DNA of 64,000 nt, from assembly GCF_037176765.1 (NCBI RefSeq), contig NC_090022.1:75703209-75767208 (forward strand). The letters run 5' to 3'. The position numbers and the translations under genes are program-made. This DNA is from Anolis sagrei. Its lineage: Eukaryota > Chordata > Lepidosauria > Squamata > Anolidae. Each line of letters opens with the position of its first letter. The stretch's first letter is position 1. Below the pieces are notes generated by a model. It had not been told where the DNA came from, made no database searches, and saw only the letters and a list, made by a program, of their open reading frames with translations. This document shows positions 47,185 to 60,200 of the stretch, piece after piece.

Positions 47185-47357
47185 AGGCCGTGGCCTAGTG
47201 GTTTGAGCTCCGTCTAGGAAACCCACTGGGCGACCTTAGGGGTAAGTGTAAGCCTCAGAGGAAGGCACAACTCCCTCAGAACCAATGTCGCAATAGAAAG
47301 CTCACTACAAGTTTGTTTACCGCAGGGTTGCCTGCCGTAAATGGGAAATGAGGCAAT
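47185..47357 (+). mobile_element. tRNA-type SINE, diverged
   Basis: GGCCTAGTGGTTTGAGCTCC, then AACCCACTGGGCGACCTTA, then CCTCAGAGGAAGGCA and a 'gggttgcc-taa-tggaaatga' end follow the order of a common squamate SINE. Confidence 0.55.
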
Positions 47358-47358
47358 G

Positions 47359-47368
47359 GTCACGTGAC
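47359..47368. promoter_or_regulatory. Palindromic E-box GTCACGTGAC
   Basis: Matches the CLEAR/USF-type E-box bound by MITF/TFE family or USF factors. It lies in the moderately GC-rich flank right of the LINE copies. No gene is attached. Confidence 0.3.
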
Positions 47369-47594
47369 AGAGCCCCTTTCGGCCCAGTAAACAAACAAAA
47401 CCTCTGTTCTGAGACCAAAGGGAGCTAGAGGGACGTAAGACATGAACTGCTTAGGGAGGCGCTGCCTGCAGTACCGGCCTTCCCCAGCAGGTGTCGCACT
47501 TCGTTCAAAGATGTGGCCAGGAAGGATTGTCAGGGTCAAAGGCCTTGTCCTGTTTCCTAATTTGTTTCCTTGTCCTATTTCCTAAATTTTAAAG

Positions 47595-47780
47595 CAGGCC
47601 TGGGCCAACTTGGGTCCTCTAGGTGTTTTGGACTTCAACTTCCACCATTCCGAACAGCCTCAGGCCCCTTCCTTTTCCCCCTCAGCTGCTTAAGCGGGAA
47701 AAGGAAAGGGCCTGAGGCTGTTAGGAATGGTGGGAGTTGAAGTCCAAAACACCTAGAGGGCCCAAGTTGGCCCAAGCTTA
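47595..47780. mobile_element. hAT MITE hairpin, sister of 1640-1833
   Basis: It starts CAGGCCTGGGCCAACTTGGG and ends CCCAAGTTGGCCCAAGC, with GTGTTTTGGACTTCAACTTCC mirrored on the other arm. The flanks TTTTAAAG (47587-47594) and TTTTAGAG (47781-47788) match at 7 of 8. Confidence 0.75.
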
Positions 47781-48401
47781 TTTTAGAGCCAAGTTTTCCA
47801 GTTTACATACCTGGCTATCGTTTGCCATGCAAATTTAGTGGCAGAAGTTTTGCATTCAGTTAAGATGCAAACAGTGGTGTTTTGTTGAAATCTTTTTATA
47901 TATATACCTGAAGGAATCAATTTACACGTTCCTATCTATCATCTGGTTGCTTAATAGTCGCAGAGCCATATTATAACGTGTTAGTTGATTCCACTGAACA
48001 GCATGGCTTTGCATCAGACTTGGCCATCCTTTTCAGTCAATACAACTATGTGTCTGTGATTTTTCTGGCTTGTATGCAGGGGCGGCTCAACCCATTACAC
48101 AAAGTAAGCATTTGCAGTATAGTTGGTTTTGCCCAGGGGGAAAATAGACCTTGACATATGCAAGTTGTAGTTACTGGGATGTATAGTTCACCTACAATCA
48201 AAGAGCATTCTGAACTCTACCAATGATGGAATTGAACCAAATATGGCACACAGAACTCCCACAACGAACATAAAATATATATCAGTGATTGGTTGGGGGG
48301 GGGGGGAGAGAGAAGGGCGCCAAAATACTGTTTGCTTACCGTTGAAAATTACCTAGGGCCGCCTCTGCCTGTATGTCTATGTTCCAGAAGCATTCTCTCC
48401 T

Positions 48402-48436
48402 GACGTTTGGCCTACATCTCTGGCAGGCATCCTCAG
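48402..48436 (-). ncRNA. Hammerhead-like motif
   Basis: GTC, GAAAC-type segment, stem II and CTGAGGA read on the minus strand; stem II slightly diverged. Confidence 0.4.
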
Positions 48437-48448
48437 AGGTTGTGAGGT

Positions 48449-48483
48449 CTGAGGATGCCTGCCAGAGATGCAGGCGAAACGTC
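48449..48483 (+). ncRNA. Hammerhead-like motif
   Basis: Complete series CTGAGGA, GCCTGC/GCAGGC hairpin, GAAAC, GTC. Confidence 0.5.
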
Positions 48484-48699
48484 AGGAGATAATGCTTCTG
48501 GAACATGGCCATACAACCCAGAAAACTCACAGCAATCCAGTGATTCTGGTCTTTAACAACATAATAGAACTAAGATTTGGCACTCCTAAACCTGGGTAAA
48601 TCTGGATCCAGTCATTGGGCTGGAAGGGGGATCTTCATGGTAATTTGATCTGTAATGGCTTGTGTAAGTAAGTATGTAATGGCTTGTCTTCTTCTTCTG

Positions 48700-48724
48700 A
48701 TGATGATGATGATGATGATGATGA
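48700..48724. repeat. (GAT)n microsatellite
   Basis: About eight GAT units. Confidence 0.85.
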
Positions 48725-48783
48725 TCTCTTACCTGCTGCTTCCTAAGGCTCAAGGTGAGTTACAACATAATTAAACCATAATG

Positions 48784-49199
48784 CAGACAATCCCAGAGTT
48801 ACAAACCTGACATAGACTCATAGTTAAGAACTGGGGGGGGGGGGGCAGGGTAAGAGGAAGTGAGAGAAATCTGCCCCTTGGAGGGGGAATTCACTCCTGA
48901 ACAAGTTATCATGGGGAAAAGGTATCTCAAATGAAGCTTTATTACCAATCCTTGTTTCCAAAACAAGCCATTTTTTTCAAAATCCAATGATCACAGGGAC
49001 AGAAAGTGAGATGAAACCTGAGTGTGCATAGATAGCAAAACAAATATCACAGGGGTGTTCACTCTTCCCTATGCTACCCAAAGCATATATATATGGCTGG
49101 AGTTATACTTAAAAAATTTACCTGTTCTGACTTACATACAAATTCTACTTAAGAACAAACCTACAGAACTTACCTTGTTCATAACTTGGGGACTGCCTG
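48784..49199. mobile_element. Tc1/mariner-pogo-type MITE, sister of 41723-42109
   Basis: The left end CAGACAATCCCAGAGTTAC and right end CATAACTTGGGGACTGCCTG are inverted; TA follows at 49200-49201. The internal blocks match the first copy (AATTCACTCCTGAACAAG, GATGAAACCTGAGTG). Confidence 0.7.
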
Positions 49200-49248
49200 T
49201 AGATAATATTTTAAAAGTTGGAAATGACAACCTTCTTAAAGCCTTCTC

Positions 49249-49579
49249 TAGTATAGTCGGGTCTCACTTATCCAACCTTCACTCATGCAACATTCTAGGT
49301 GGGAGTCTGCCTCCCACCTAGATCCACAGCTGTTTCAATATATTGCGATGTTTTGGTGCTAAATTTGTAAATACAGTAATTACTACATAACGTTACTGTG
49401 TATGAACTGTGTTTTCTGTCGATTTGTTTTAAAACATGAGGTTTTGGTGCTTAATTTGTAAAGTCATAAGGTAATTTGACGTTTAATAGGCTTTTCCATA
49501 ATCCATCCTTATTATCCAACATTTTCACTCATCCAACGTTCTGCCGGCCCATTTATGTTGGATAACCAAGACTGTACTG
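49249..49579. mobile_element. Pogo/Tigger-type MITE
   Basis: The left end (GTATAGTCGGGTCTCACTTA, then TCCAACCTTC) mirrors the right end (TTGGATAACCAAGACTGTAC). Internal TATCCAAC words are repeated, as in Tigger-derived elements; a TA follows at the right. Confidence 0.65.
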
Positions 49580-50000
49580 TAATGTGTTTATCTATGATCC
49601 TGTTGCTTACTTTTTCCTGTATGTATGTTCTGGTTTGCAGCTTCCTTTACTCTATGGTTTCTGAGGGGTTACAAAATGGGCCGCAGACCACATATTTTCT
49701 TCTTCTATCTCCTTTTGACTATGTGACCTGTTGATAACTGTTTTGTTACAAGAGAGATGCCCTGGTTACATACCACAAGAGAAGATTCTATTCTAAAGAG
49801 TGTTTGGCTCTTCTCTGAAAGGTCATGCATTTCTAAAAAGTTATGATCCCCAAAAGTAGTTATAAATGCCATTTTCCAAAATTAAAACCATTTAAAACAC
49901 ATAGATTGAAACAGATAGTCATAAGATTAAAACACATTTCTATAGCAAGACACCACAGCACTGCAGCGAATCAGTGTTCATAATGATTTGTGAAACTCAG

Positions 50001-50142
50001 GACCCTTCCACACAGCCATATAACCCTGAATATCAAGGCAGATAATCCACAATATCAGCTTTGAACTGGGTTATCTGAGTTCACACTACCATATAATACA
50101 ATTCAGTGTGGATCTATCTTATACAGCTGTGTGGAAGGGGCC
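50001..50142. mobile_element. MITE, 'cagtgtagaaggggcc' family
   Basis: The left end GACCCTTCCACACAGCCATA mirrors the right end ACAGCTGTGTGGAAGGGGCC. The interior has GCAGATAATCCA and GAACTGGGTTATCTG. Confidence 0.7.
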
Positions 50143-50689
50143 TCAGGCTGACAGTTGAACTACAAAATCTGTTCAAGGGCAGGCAGGACTGGAGAATACC
50201 TGAAGGCCTGAGACCTGGAGCCCATTGCCAGGCAAAGTAAACACAGCTAGCCTAGTTTTCACTCCCAGAAACCGATTCTCCTCTGGCCTAGGCCCTATGG
50301 ACACAAAAACGATCCACATACCAAACTGGAAAGTTACTGTTTCTGAGTTAAGGCCAGAATAGATTACCAGAACTATACCCTACATCTGCCAGTGCAACAC
50401 TTTTGCCCTTTGGGAAGAATGGGCACCCCCTTTCTGCCCCTAATAGGCCATCAACATGGTTTAAAATTATATGGAGGACATCACTTTTGGTAGGAAGGTA
50501 TTTATATTCAGCAACAGCTATATGACCCTCAACTGCAGATAAGACTGGATCAAGGTCACCTACTTATACTATACAATACTTGCATGTTATGTGTCTTCAA
50601 TTTGTAACCTATAGTGATCTTGTTAAAGGGGTTTTTTTGTTTGTTTTTTTGGCAAGAGTTAAGAATTGTCTTCCTCTATAGCAGCCTAC

Positions 50690-50935
50690 ACAACCTGTGG
50701 CACTCCAGCTGTTTGGGCTTCTAATTTCCAGAATTCCTGGCCATTGGACAAGCTGGCTAGGGCTTCTGGGACTCAGAGGCTACAACAGCTGGAAGGACGC
50801 AAGTTGTGCTGAGAAAGTACAGCTTGATCAAGGTCACCTAGTGGTCTTCATGGCTCAGTAGGGATTTTAACCTCAGTCCCCCAGAGTCCTGGTCCACCAG
50901 TCAAATCACTACATCACACTGACTCCCAGTACAAT
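50690..50935. mobile_element. MITE remnant followed by SINE remnant
   Basis: 50690-50810 shows the plan of the 'cagtggtt' hAT family (centre GGACAAGCTGGCTAGGGC). 50820-50935 shows reversed SINE blocks (GATCAAGGTCACCTAGTGG). Both are old. Confidence 0.4.
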
Positions 50936-53400
50936 GCTTACCTGGTATTTCATAGCTTGAATCCAGACTGAGCATTGCTTGAATTGAAGGGTTTCTTGTC
51001 ATTCAGGGCGAGTCTCCAGAACCATTGGAACTCCACTAGACACAACACTGGAGCCATAATTCTGTGTTTTTATCAGCTGTTGATATTTTTGGGAATTCAT
51101 ATTGCTGTAGAAGAGGGAGTCCTGTAATTGACATGGACATGGGAAAGGGAATAGCCGTTTTCATGGAACTCCAAAGGGAAGGGCTATAAATGCTTACTTT
51201 TGTCCGGATTGAGCCTTGGAGCCTAAGGGCAGGGGCTACCGCTGGCACCCAAAGGGTGGACTGGGGAGCTGGTACTGGGCTGCAGCAGCTGTCGTGTCGG
51301 ATCCTGGCCTGGTTCTGCTGAAGAGGCTTAGGGGAAAGGCATACTTGTTAGGAAGCCTGTGCTTGTCTTTCCATGCCCATTCCTTGGAACAGTGTGTGCA
51401 GAAACACTTGCTGAGCTCTTAGTGCCAGAGGGTAATCCTTTCCCACCGATCTGTGGGCTTCCCAGATCTGGGTCTCAGACACAGCTCTGTTGTCAGTGGT
51501 CAGCTGCCCAACAGCTGCTAGGGAACACTCTTCTCACCAAGAATAGCAGATAGCGGGCCAGAAGGGTAAACCCTTGCAGAGAAATAGCCCATAAAACCTG
51601 GCTGGAGTTCCTCAGTGTCATGCAGCCATCCTTTCTATTTGTCTTGCTACAGAATTTCTCAGGATGTGTTTCTCTTCCTGCACACTCCTGGATGCCCTAT
51701 TTCCTAAACTTCACCTCTCAAATCCAGGATGATTTTTTAAAGCATGCTTGGGAGACACATCACCTTCCAGATGTGCTTGGACTGCAGCTTCCATCAGTCT
51801 TAGCTTGCATAGTTAATGGAGCTGATGATGGGAACTGCAGTAACATGTGGAAGGGCGCACAACTCCCAGACCTGTTTTGAAGCCTCCTCACAGTCCTGTG
51901 ACATCAAAATGACCGACTGGCTTTTCAGCTACTGTTCCTGCTGCATACCGTTCTCTCATGCTTTCTGTATGTTTCAGTATGGCTTCTCCCCTGTTGTCAG
52001 TCAAGTTGTGCTGCTGTCAGTTCTTATGGAACAAAATTGAGGTTGTAAGGGCAGGGAGGGCATGTGCCCGTGTCCTGTCAGCTCAGTGTATCGTCAACTC
52101 TGTATTATCCATAGGCTAGGTTAAACAATGTAGAATTGTTTCAAAATAGTTTGAGGAAGCATTGCACGAAAGACTTTAAAAACATCAAAACTCCCCAGAA
52201 ATTATTTAATACAAATTAGAGCTGGAGCAGGAAATCACTTGAGACTTGGTGGTTGGGAGTAAATGTGACTGACATCTCACTGGAGATCTGCTGTAACTAC
52301 AGAAAACAAGTTCTACCTTTTCAAGAATGGGGTTCTTGCGTACATCAGAATAATGTAAGTAGAGAAGTCGTCTTCAGCAGTGACACCTAGATTTCAAGAA
52401 CTTCTAACTTTATGTTGGGATTGTCTCTCTAACACAGTCATATCTTGCCCTACTAAACACTTGGGGCTTGACAATGAGAAGTTTTTGCCCCAAGTGATGG
52501 TTTGTGACTGCCATTCTGTAGACACTAATCCGAGGCATGCATGTGGGGTTTACCTCTGAAGACACATGAGTTGGATCCCATAGTAATTCAAGATTTTGTT
52601 GATCACAGATTCATTTCCAATTTTTTAATTCACGTTTATATGTGAATTAGGCTCCGTGGATCTCAGTAGGATTTACTGCCAAATAAATGTCCATAATTTG
52701 GACAGCATATGGAACAGTTGGCAGCAACCCTTAATTCTGAAGTTTGGGAAATTACTTTATTGGCTTGCAGTTCCCCGAAATCCCCAGTCAGTGGCCATGT
52801 TGTCTGAGGAATTTGAGCAGTTCAAACACTTTCCCAAGCCCTGCTTCAACTTTTTCTTCTGAGCTTGACAGCTCTATCGAAGCCAGCTTCTTCACAGCTT
52901 GACCCATAAAAAGCAATGCTCCTTTTAGTCCAGCACTCTGGCTTAAGTAGTGCCCCTGGAAAGCTGACAAGGGAGCCTTGAAGGGGAGAGACATCCTGTA
53001 TAGTACAGCCAAGCACCTAATGGTCAAAACATATACTGATTTCCATTATGGAGGATCCGTCTTAGCTTGAAAATCTAATGGGAGAACCATCCCACTTATG
53101 AATATGCTTGTTACTTTTTAAAAAGCTGCCCAGCATTGGTGTTCTTGAACAAACAGTCAACAATGTCGGCAGATGACTTGCCCATTAGCTGCACTTTGTT
53201 TTGCTGGCAGCAATACTGTGCACTCCTTCTTCCAAAGTTCCCACTTTAGCTTTTGGCATGTGGGGATTTCCTTGTGTGTACCTGCCCTTATCCTTGCTTG
53301 TGTACCTATGATCAAGGCTTCAGCTTGACAAATTTTTGCCTGGCTTGTGCCTCATTATCGCGATGGACTAAAAAACAGGGAGGTCAGGTGGGGAAGGCAA
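50936..53400. other. Intergenic, no gene recognised
   Basis: It has a slightly higher GC content near 51.0-51.9 kb and a weak MITE remnant at about 51750-51880. Short open frames have no features that I recognise as protein-coding. Confidence 0.35.
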
Positions 53401-53414
53401 AAGGCAGCTCATCG

Positions 53415-54270
53415 AAGCAGAGAGTTGGTAGAGACCCTAAGGCCAACAGGTCCAGTTCCTGTTGGCCTTAGGTCATCCAGTCTTTGTTTAAAAGCCTTGA
53501 AAGGAGGACCACCAAAATCCAAGGCTGCCTATTCCATTACCAAACAGCTCTGTTATTAAAAGTTTCCTAAAATTTAGGTGAAATCTTTTTTTCTCTTTTG
53601 AATCCATTGCTCCATGTCCCATTCTCTAGATTAGTAGAAAACAAGCTTGTCTCTTCCTCAATATACCATCCTTTCAAACATGGGTTTCATGTCCCCTCTC
53701 AGATGTCTCGTCTCCAAGCTAAATGTACCTAGCTCCCTCAGTCACTCCTCATCAGGCTTGACTTAATCATTTTGGTTGCCCTTCTCAGGACACATTCCAG
53801 TTTGTCATAATCCTTCTTAAATTGTGGTGCCCAGAATTGGACAGTGTTATTCCAGGTGAGGTCTGACCAAAGCAGGGTAAAGTGGGACTATTACTTTCTG
53901 CAATCTAGGCACTATGTTTCTATTGATGAAGCTAAGATTGCACTGGCTTTTTAGTTGTACCATCATGTTCAACTTGTGGTCTATTAAAGATTCCTAGATC
54001 TGTTTCATGTGTACAGTTATTCAGTCTGGTGTCACCCACCCTGTGTGCATTTCATTTCTTCTGTCTAGGTGTAGTATTTTATTTTTTCCAATTGAGATTC
54101 ATGTGGCTCACATTTCTAATCCATTAAAGTCATTTTGGATTCTGATCTTGTTCTCTGGATAATAGCGATCCTTCCCAATTTGGTGTCATCTAGAAATGTG
54201 AGTGTGCTCTGTATTCCATTATCCAAATAAAGATGTTGAATAGCAGTGGGTCCAGAACAGAGTCAGGCTT
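53415..54270 (-). mobile_element. CR1 LINE 3' half, reversed
   Basis: Plus-strand blocks in order: GGTCATCCAGTC, GAAAACAAGCTTGTCTCTTC, TTGGTTGCCCTTCTCAGG, AATTGTGGTGCCCAGAATTG, AATTTGGTGTCATCTAG (reverse of the reverse-transcriptase FADDTKLG region) and AATAAAGATGTTGAATAGCA. It thus includes the 3' UTR and the end of the reverse transcriptase. No open frame remains. Confidence 0.8.
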
Positions 54271-57200
54271 GCTGTATTTCGGTAATGTGGTTCAAAGACA
54301 AGTGTTTCTATTGGGCAGAGGAAGACTCTTCAGCTCTTGAAGGAAGCCAGTGTGAAAAACGGGGCTGGGTGAGGGGTTAAGAAAGAATGCTTTTGCTTAG
54401 CTGCTCTGGGCCATTCTCGGCAAAGCAGCTTGTGCTGTTCCTCGGTGTCCTTGTCATCCCTTCAGCAGGCTGAGATTTTACAGCTCATGCCACTGGATGT
54501 GAGGAACAGAGACAGAAGATCAGGCTGAAGCAAACTGGGAAAAGCCCCAACAAGAGCTGTGATGGGCAGGCAGGTAGTTAAGTTGCTGTGGGTGAACCCT
54601 GCGCAAGATGCTTGAAAGGGACAGCCATTTCCCCCTCTCTCTCATTGCTTGATGGTGAGAGACAGGCCCAGCTGAGTGTTCTCCCAGTATTCAGAGGATA
54701 ATCACATCAAGGAAATAGGTTAGTGGAAGCTGTCACTGGCGGCAGAGACACAATTTGGGAGTGACAAGCACACAGTGGAAGGCACTGCAGGGAAAGGAAG
54801 CAACGGTAGCCACAGAGGATCCCAGGGAGGCTGCGATGTCTCTCCCATCCTTGCTCAGGAGAGCCTTGGCTGATAGCTGCTCAGGGCTTGGCCTTCTGGA
54901 CAAAGCTTCCAAGGGCTCTGCTTGAACATCCGGTGAAGTGCATTTCTCAGTGAAGTGCATTTCTCGCATGGGAGGTGAAGCTCTGAGCCACAGTAGGAGC
55001 AGCTGAGTGAAAAACAGCCCTCGGGCCTCCCTGCCTTGCCCTTGAATTATGGCCAGTTCTGATGGAGTCAGGTTTCAAAGTATAAAATAAGCTCCACCTA
55101 CAGGAGCTAAAAATTACTTGTTTATTCCTAGCTGTTTGTGCCAGGAAGGATTATGGGGGGTGGGCTTCTTTGACCAAATAAGCTTCCTTATTTCCTTAGT
55201 ATTGTGTTTTGTTTTGTTTTGAAGGCTCCCAAACTAAGCTTCTCTTTTAATGTAGATGGGTCTGGAGAAAGGAGGGGCCGCCCACTGCTGGTAAACTTGT
55301 GCAACAAGGGAGCCATAAATAGGGAAGGCCTGTTACAGAACTTTCCCTTCTCCTATCCTGGCATGAGTTTAAAATAGATGGGATGGGCTTAATGGCTGCT
55401 TGTAAGCCTGCCAAAGCAAGGAGGCTGAGAGCTCAGGAGAACTATGAGGGACTGTTTGAGCCCAGCCTTGCTTTCTAAATCCTGCCTTGACCTCTGCAGC
55501 AAAAGTTAACAAAAACAAAAACAAAAACCCTGGGCTGTGGATTCTTATCAGCGGTGCCCATGCACTTGGTTCCTGCTCACACATAGCTAGCTAGCATCGT
55601 GGCTTTCCAAACAAGAAAATGGGGAGCTAAACTGATGGCATTGGGTACGGCTGGCAGTCAAACCTGTACATGTCTGCCACTCAGCCTCTTTAAAGGAGAT
55701 GCTCAAAAGTCTTTTGATCATCCATTTTCTTATTCTTTCCACACTCCTCCTGAACGCAGCCTGATTAACACACGGCTGAGCAATCCAATTCATAGCCTTA
55801 GGATGCAGCAGGAACACACACCAAAAATAGGAGCAAGAAGAGCCAAACTTGCAGTTGCTGAACGCAAGAGGCAACTGCCACGTTCCCAAATTACCCAAAT
55901 CTGAAGAGCCACTGGCTCACTTGCATGCTTTCTTCATTCAGCCACCCAAAAGATTCAGATACCTGTGTATGCTCCACTTTTTGTCAGACAAGGCCTATCT
56001 GTGGATGAAGTTTCAACAGCAGTCTTGTCTTGTGGAACTTAAAGAAAAGATCAGTAGGTTTATCGCAGCATCAGCTTTTATAGAATGGAGCTCACTTCTT
56101 AAGATACAAGGAGTATTACTGTTAGCTGGCAGATAAATATGTCAGTGGAAAGGGAAACAGCAGGACCTAATAGTCTTTAAAGGAGATGCTCAAGAGGTTG
56201 TTTGTGGTCATCTAGTGTAAACTTTTACGTTACACCATTCACAACAGCACTAATGATACCAATAATGGTAGAGAAGGAACCATTGTCTTGATTGAAGCCT
56301 AAACACATAGATCTGGATTTGAGGCCAACAGGAACCCACCTAGGCAACTAAAAAAGCTATCCATCAAGTTCTTACAGATGACAGCCCTTAGACTTTTGAT
56401 TAGTTTGGCCTTATTGCTTACTACTGTAAGTGTACATTTCTACACATGTGCACACCTGTCTGCCAACATAAGATTTTATGCATCTGATGAAACAGGCTCT
56501 ATTCCATGAAATTTCAGCTGTAATTCTATCTATCTGTATGTGTGTGTGTGTTCGTCCATCCCATAGGTATTAATTTAAAATAGAAATTCCAGTGTTTTAA
56601 AATTATGAATTGGTTTCGTATGAATGCTTTTTTAAACTCATGCTGTGATCTTTTAACTGATTGTGTATTTAAATTGTTTTATGTGTCTATTTATGGCTGT
56701 ATTTTAGTTAGTTGTTCTCTGCCTCAATCCATAGGGAGATGCAGGTAAGAAATCATCATACCTTCAACTTCCGTAGGGTAGCACTTTGACCAATTAAGAC
56801 ACCCCTTTACTTTTTATGATGACAAGGGGGTGACTGGCTAATAAGGTACAGCAAGAAAAGAGTTAAACATTTTTTAATTTTAAAAATAGCAAATTAAGCA
56901 TAGTACTTGGAAACTACACCAGCAACAGGTTAGGAAACCACTAAAAACATGTCTGAAAGATGTGGACCTTTGGAGCATCCCTTGCATCAATGCCATCCAG
57001 TTTGGCAGGATTTTAAATGATATGCTAATACCAATATCCAGACTTTACAGTAGCATAATCAGATTGGTGTATTTTATGTTAGTTAATTCAATTACCATTA
57101 CTAATTAAACATGATGAGTACCTCATATTTTAAAATTCTCTCTCCAGCTGAGCATTTAAAATCTGGGACCCAAAAGTGGAATTCTGGCCACATGATGGTG

Positions 57201-60200
57201 TTTCAGGTTTCTCTGAAGATGAGCAATGGGGAAATTTGTATGAATTTTGTATCTGTGAGCATGAGCCAACTGGGCTAAATGTCACAAAGATCTCCTGAAA
57301 CTGATTCAACTTGCACTGTGTGCAAAGCAGTAAAGAAAATGGATTAGATGTTTCAACAGACCCTGCTTGCTTTTTCCTGGCATTATTACAAACTGATTAA
57401 CTCCTGGGGGTAAAATGTTTTGCCAGTTCTCTGTACCTGGCTCGTCTTGACAGCTTTCGCCAGAGTTTTAAAAACAATATAAAATATAATGAATTCCTGC
57501 CCAAAGGAGACCAGGCACAAGGAGGGTATCTTGAGAAGTGCTTGGCTAGTATCCCACGCTGTTCCTGAGGAAAATAATGCAAGCGGGAGAGACATAATTT
57601 CACCTTCTTCCTGCAGTACTCTTAAAAAGGAGCTAGGAAACCTGCCAGAGAAGGCTACAGGGGAGAAGGAAAGGGGCCAAAGATCTTAACACTAGCATTA
57701 TACTGGATTTAGACTTTCCTATGACTATAGTTATTAATGTGCACTAGAAAACGTATCTACATTAAGGCCAGGTGTTACTGTGAATCGCATCACATGAAGG
57801 ACCTTTTTGTAAATACTAAATTATTTTCCAGTTACACATTTACTTCTCAGTAATCAATTAATTTATGGGCTTGTTTATGTGAATTTTCCACCACCGGGGG
57901 GGGGGGGGGGGAGAGGGGGGATTTAGGTGGCTCACATGCAAACCCAGCCCACATTTTCGTTGATGTATGGTAATATCTTTCTTTGGTAACTTCTAGCAGG
58001 ACACATACGGAATTAAGAACAAGTTGTCAACCCACAATGCAGCTGCTTCTGAAAAAGAGAAATATGTGTTGCAGATTATCAAGGTATGTGCGTCATCTAT
58101 AGAGCTGCTAACTTCAACAAGAGTAGACCTTCCGTAAATCTGTGGAATTTAAGAAGATGTTGACTTTAACATTCAATAATTGATTCAGTGGGTCTGCCCA
58201 GACGAGTAACAGGATTTAGATCTATATTGTCCCTTGATCAATCTGAAGTGTGGCCATATTGGGAAAGCAGTATGCCATTTTAGTAATTAGACCTGAAAAG
58301 AAAGGAATTGTAAAAAACTAGAAAAAATGCAGAAAATGGCAACCGACATGAATAAAGATCTCTTTATGAGGAAAGGTAACAACATATGCTTCTTAACTTA
58401 CAAAAAAGGACTATCAAGTTGGGGGTGTGACTGAGGTGGATAAAATTATTCATCCAAATAAAATAAAATAATTTACAGTATTGAAGATATGGATACATTT
58501 TTGTTCTCTCCTAACACCACAGCCAAAGTTCACCCAATGAAGGATGTTATATCTACAGACTGAGGCCTATCTTCAAGGACATCATTAAATGACAAACTGT
58601 GTAACAAGATGTAGTGATGGCTGCCACCTTGGACCATTCTAAAGGGGGATTGGACAAAACCTTTTAAATTGCTAGTCGGAATTACTGTATTTTTAATCAG
58701 TATGAAAGCCGGTATGTCTCCAATATGTCACTTGTTGAGGAACATGAATAGTAGGCTGTTGAATTCATGTCCTGATATAGGTTTTGTATAGGCATCTGGA
58801 TGACCACTGTGCAAAAGAATGCTACAATAGATTCTGATCCAGAAGAGCACATATTAAACCCATGTTCTTAAATCCATGAATTGTGGCCGACATCCATTTC
58901 AACAGTTACAAGATTGGAAACTGAACTTGCTATCTCATAACTGCTAGGGATTTGTTAAATAACAAATGTGACACTTCAAACTTGCTTTTTCAGCCTGATA
59001 GTACCTCAACCAAAGGTTTTCCAAGACACTGTACCCCTCTTCTTTCCCAAAAGATTTAAACAGACTGCACCCAATCAAAGGTTATACTTATTGACATTTA
59101 CAATCTATATCAATTATTAGGAATTTCAGGTATTAAAAACTGGTTGTACCCAACTATAATTGGGAAAATTCAAAACTTGGAAAAAATTAAACCTGGAATC
59201 AAAGGAGTGACAATTTAATCAGTGGTTACCAAGAGGTTCAGTTATCTCCCAGCTTCTCCCATTTGTCTGGAGTCAGCATATTCCAGTGCTCCACTAAAAC
59301 AAAGCCAGAGGTAGAAAGAAAGGTAATCCTCTGCTGATGAGAAACATTAAAAATCAGTGAAGGCATAAGGACAGAATTTTTAAAAGCCAGTGGTTTTTTA
59401 TATACAGGCATAGATATTCTTAAGTAATCGAGGATTTTACTGGACAGCTGCTGAAGTACCAAGAAATAACACCTTAGACTTAATAGATAAATAATTGAAG
59501 TTGTGCTCAATCATGAACATACTGGTAGGCATGATTAAGGGTGGTTCCAAACAACACAATTGTAGCACTTTCAGGCTATGACAATGACTGGCTGCATTCT
59601 ACACAAGGTTGAGATTTGTAGTCTAGGAAGCTTGCCTGAACATCACTGTAAGTCAGAAGGAATTTGAAGGCAAACAACAATGCCAAAGGCACTAGAAAGC
59701 AAAATTTAAACACCCCATAAAACTAGAAACCCCAGGATTCTGTAGGATGCAGTCGCTGCTGTTGAAGTGCTATCAAGTGTTACAATTGTTATGTTAATGA
59801 TACAAAAAACTACACCACTCTCCTTCTGTAAAACAGGACTTCAAAGTCTTCATCAGGTTTTTATGAAAATGGATGATTATAATCTTATTCATTATAAACA
59901 AATGATTTGTAAGCAGTATAGAGAAAAGCACCTCAGGTCTTTGACGTCTGAGGCACCAGTACCCTTTTCCTTAGTATATTGTAAACAATGAAATGACTTG
60001 CAGTAATGCACACTATGTTCTTTCAACTTCACTCTGACCTTTTAAGAACATTTCTTTTTCCTCTGCTCACCAGGGAGGATTTAAGGCAAACAGTATTGTT
60101 TTGTGTCTGGCAGGCTGCTTTATTTTGCACATCTCCAATTTTGCAGAACCCTTTAAGCCAATACTTTACAGCCTGGAATTACACAAAAAAGAATGGGATG

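Larger units (their letters stand above)
48369..48543. mobile_element. Miniature inverted PLE element with two hammerhead-like motifs
   Basis: A minus arm (about 48369-48441) and a plus arm (about 48444-48543) of the PLE terminal sequence face each other with only a few bases between. The left arm is shorter. No target duplication is clear. Confidence 0.7.
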
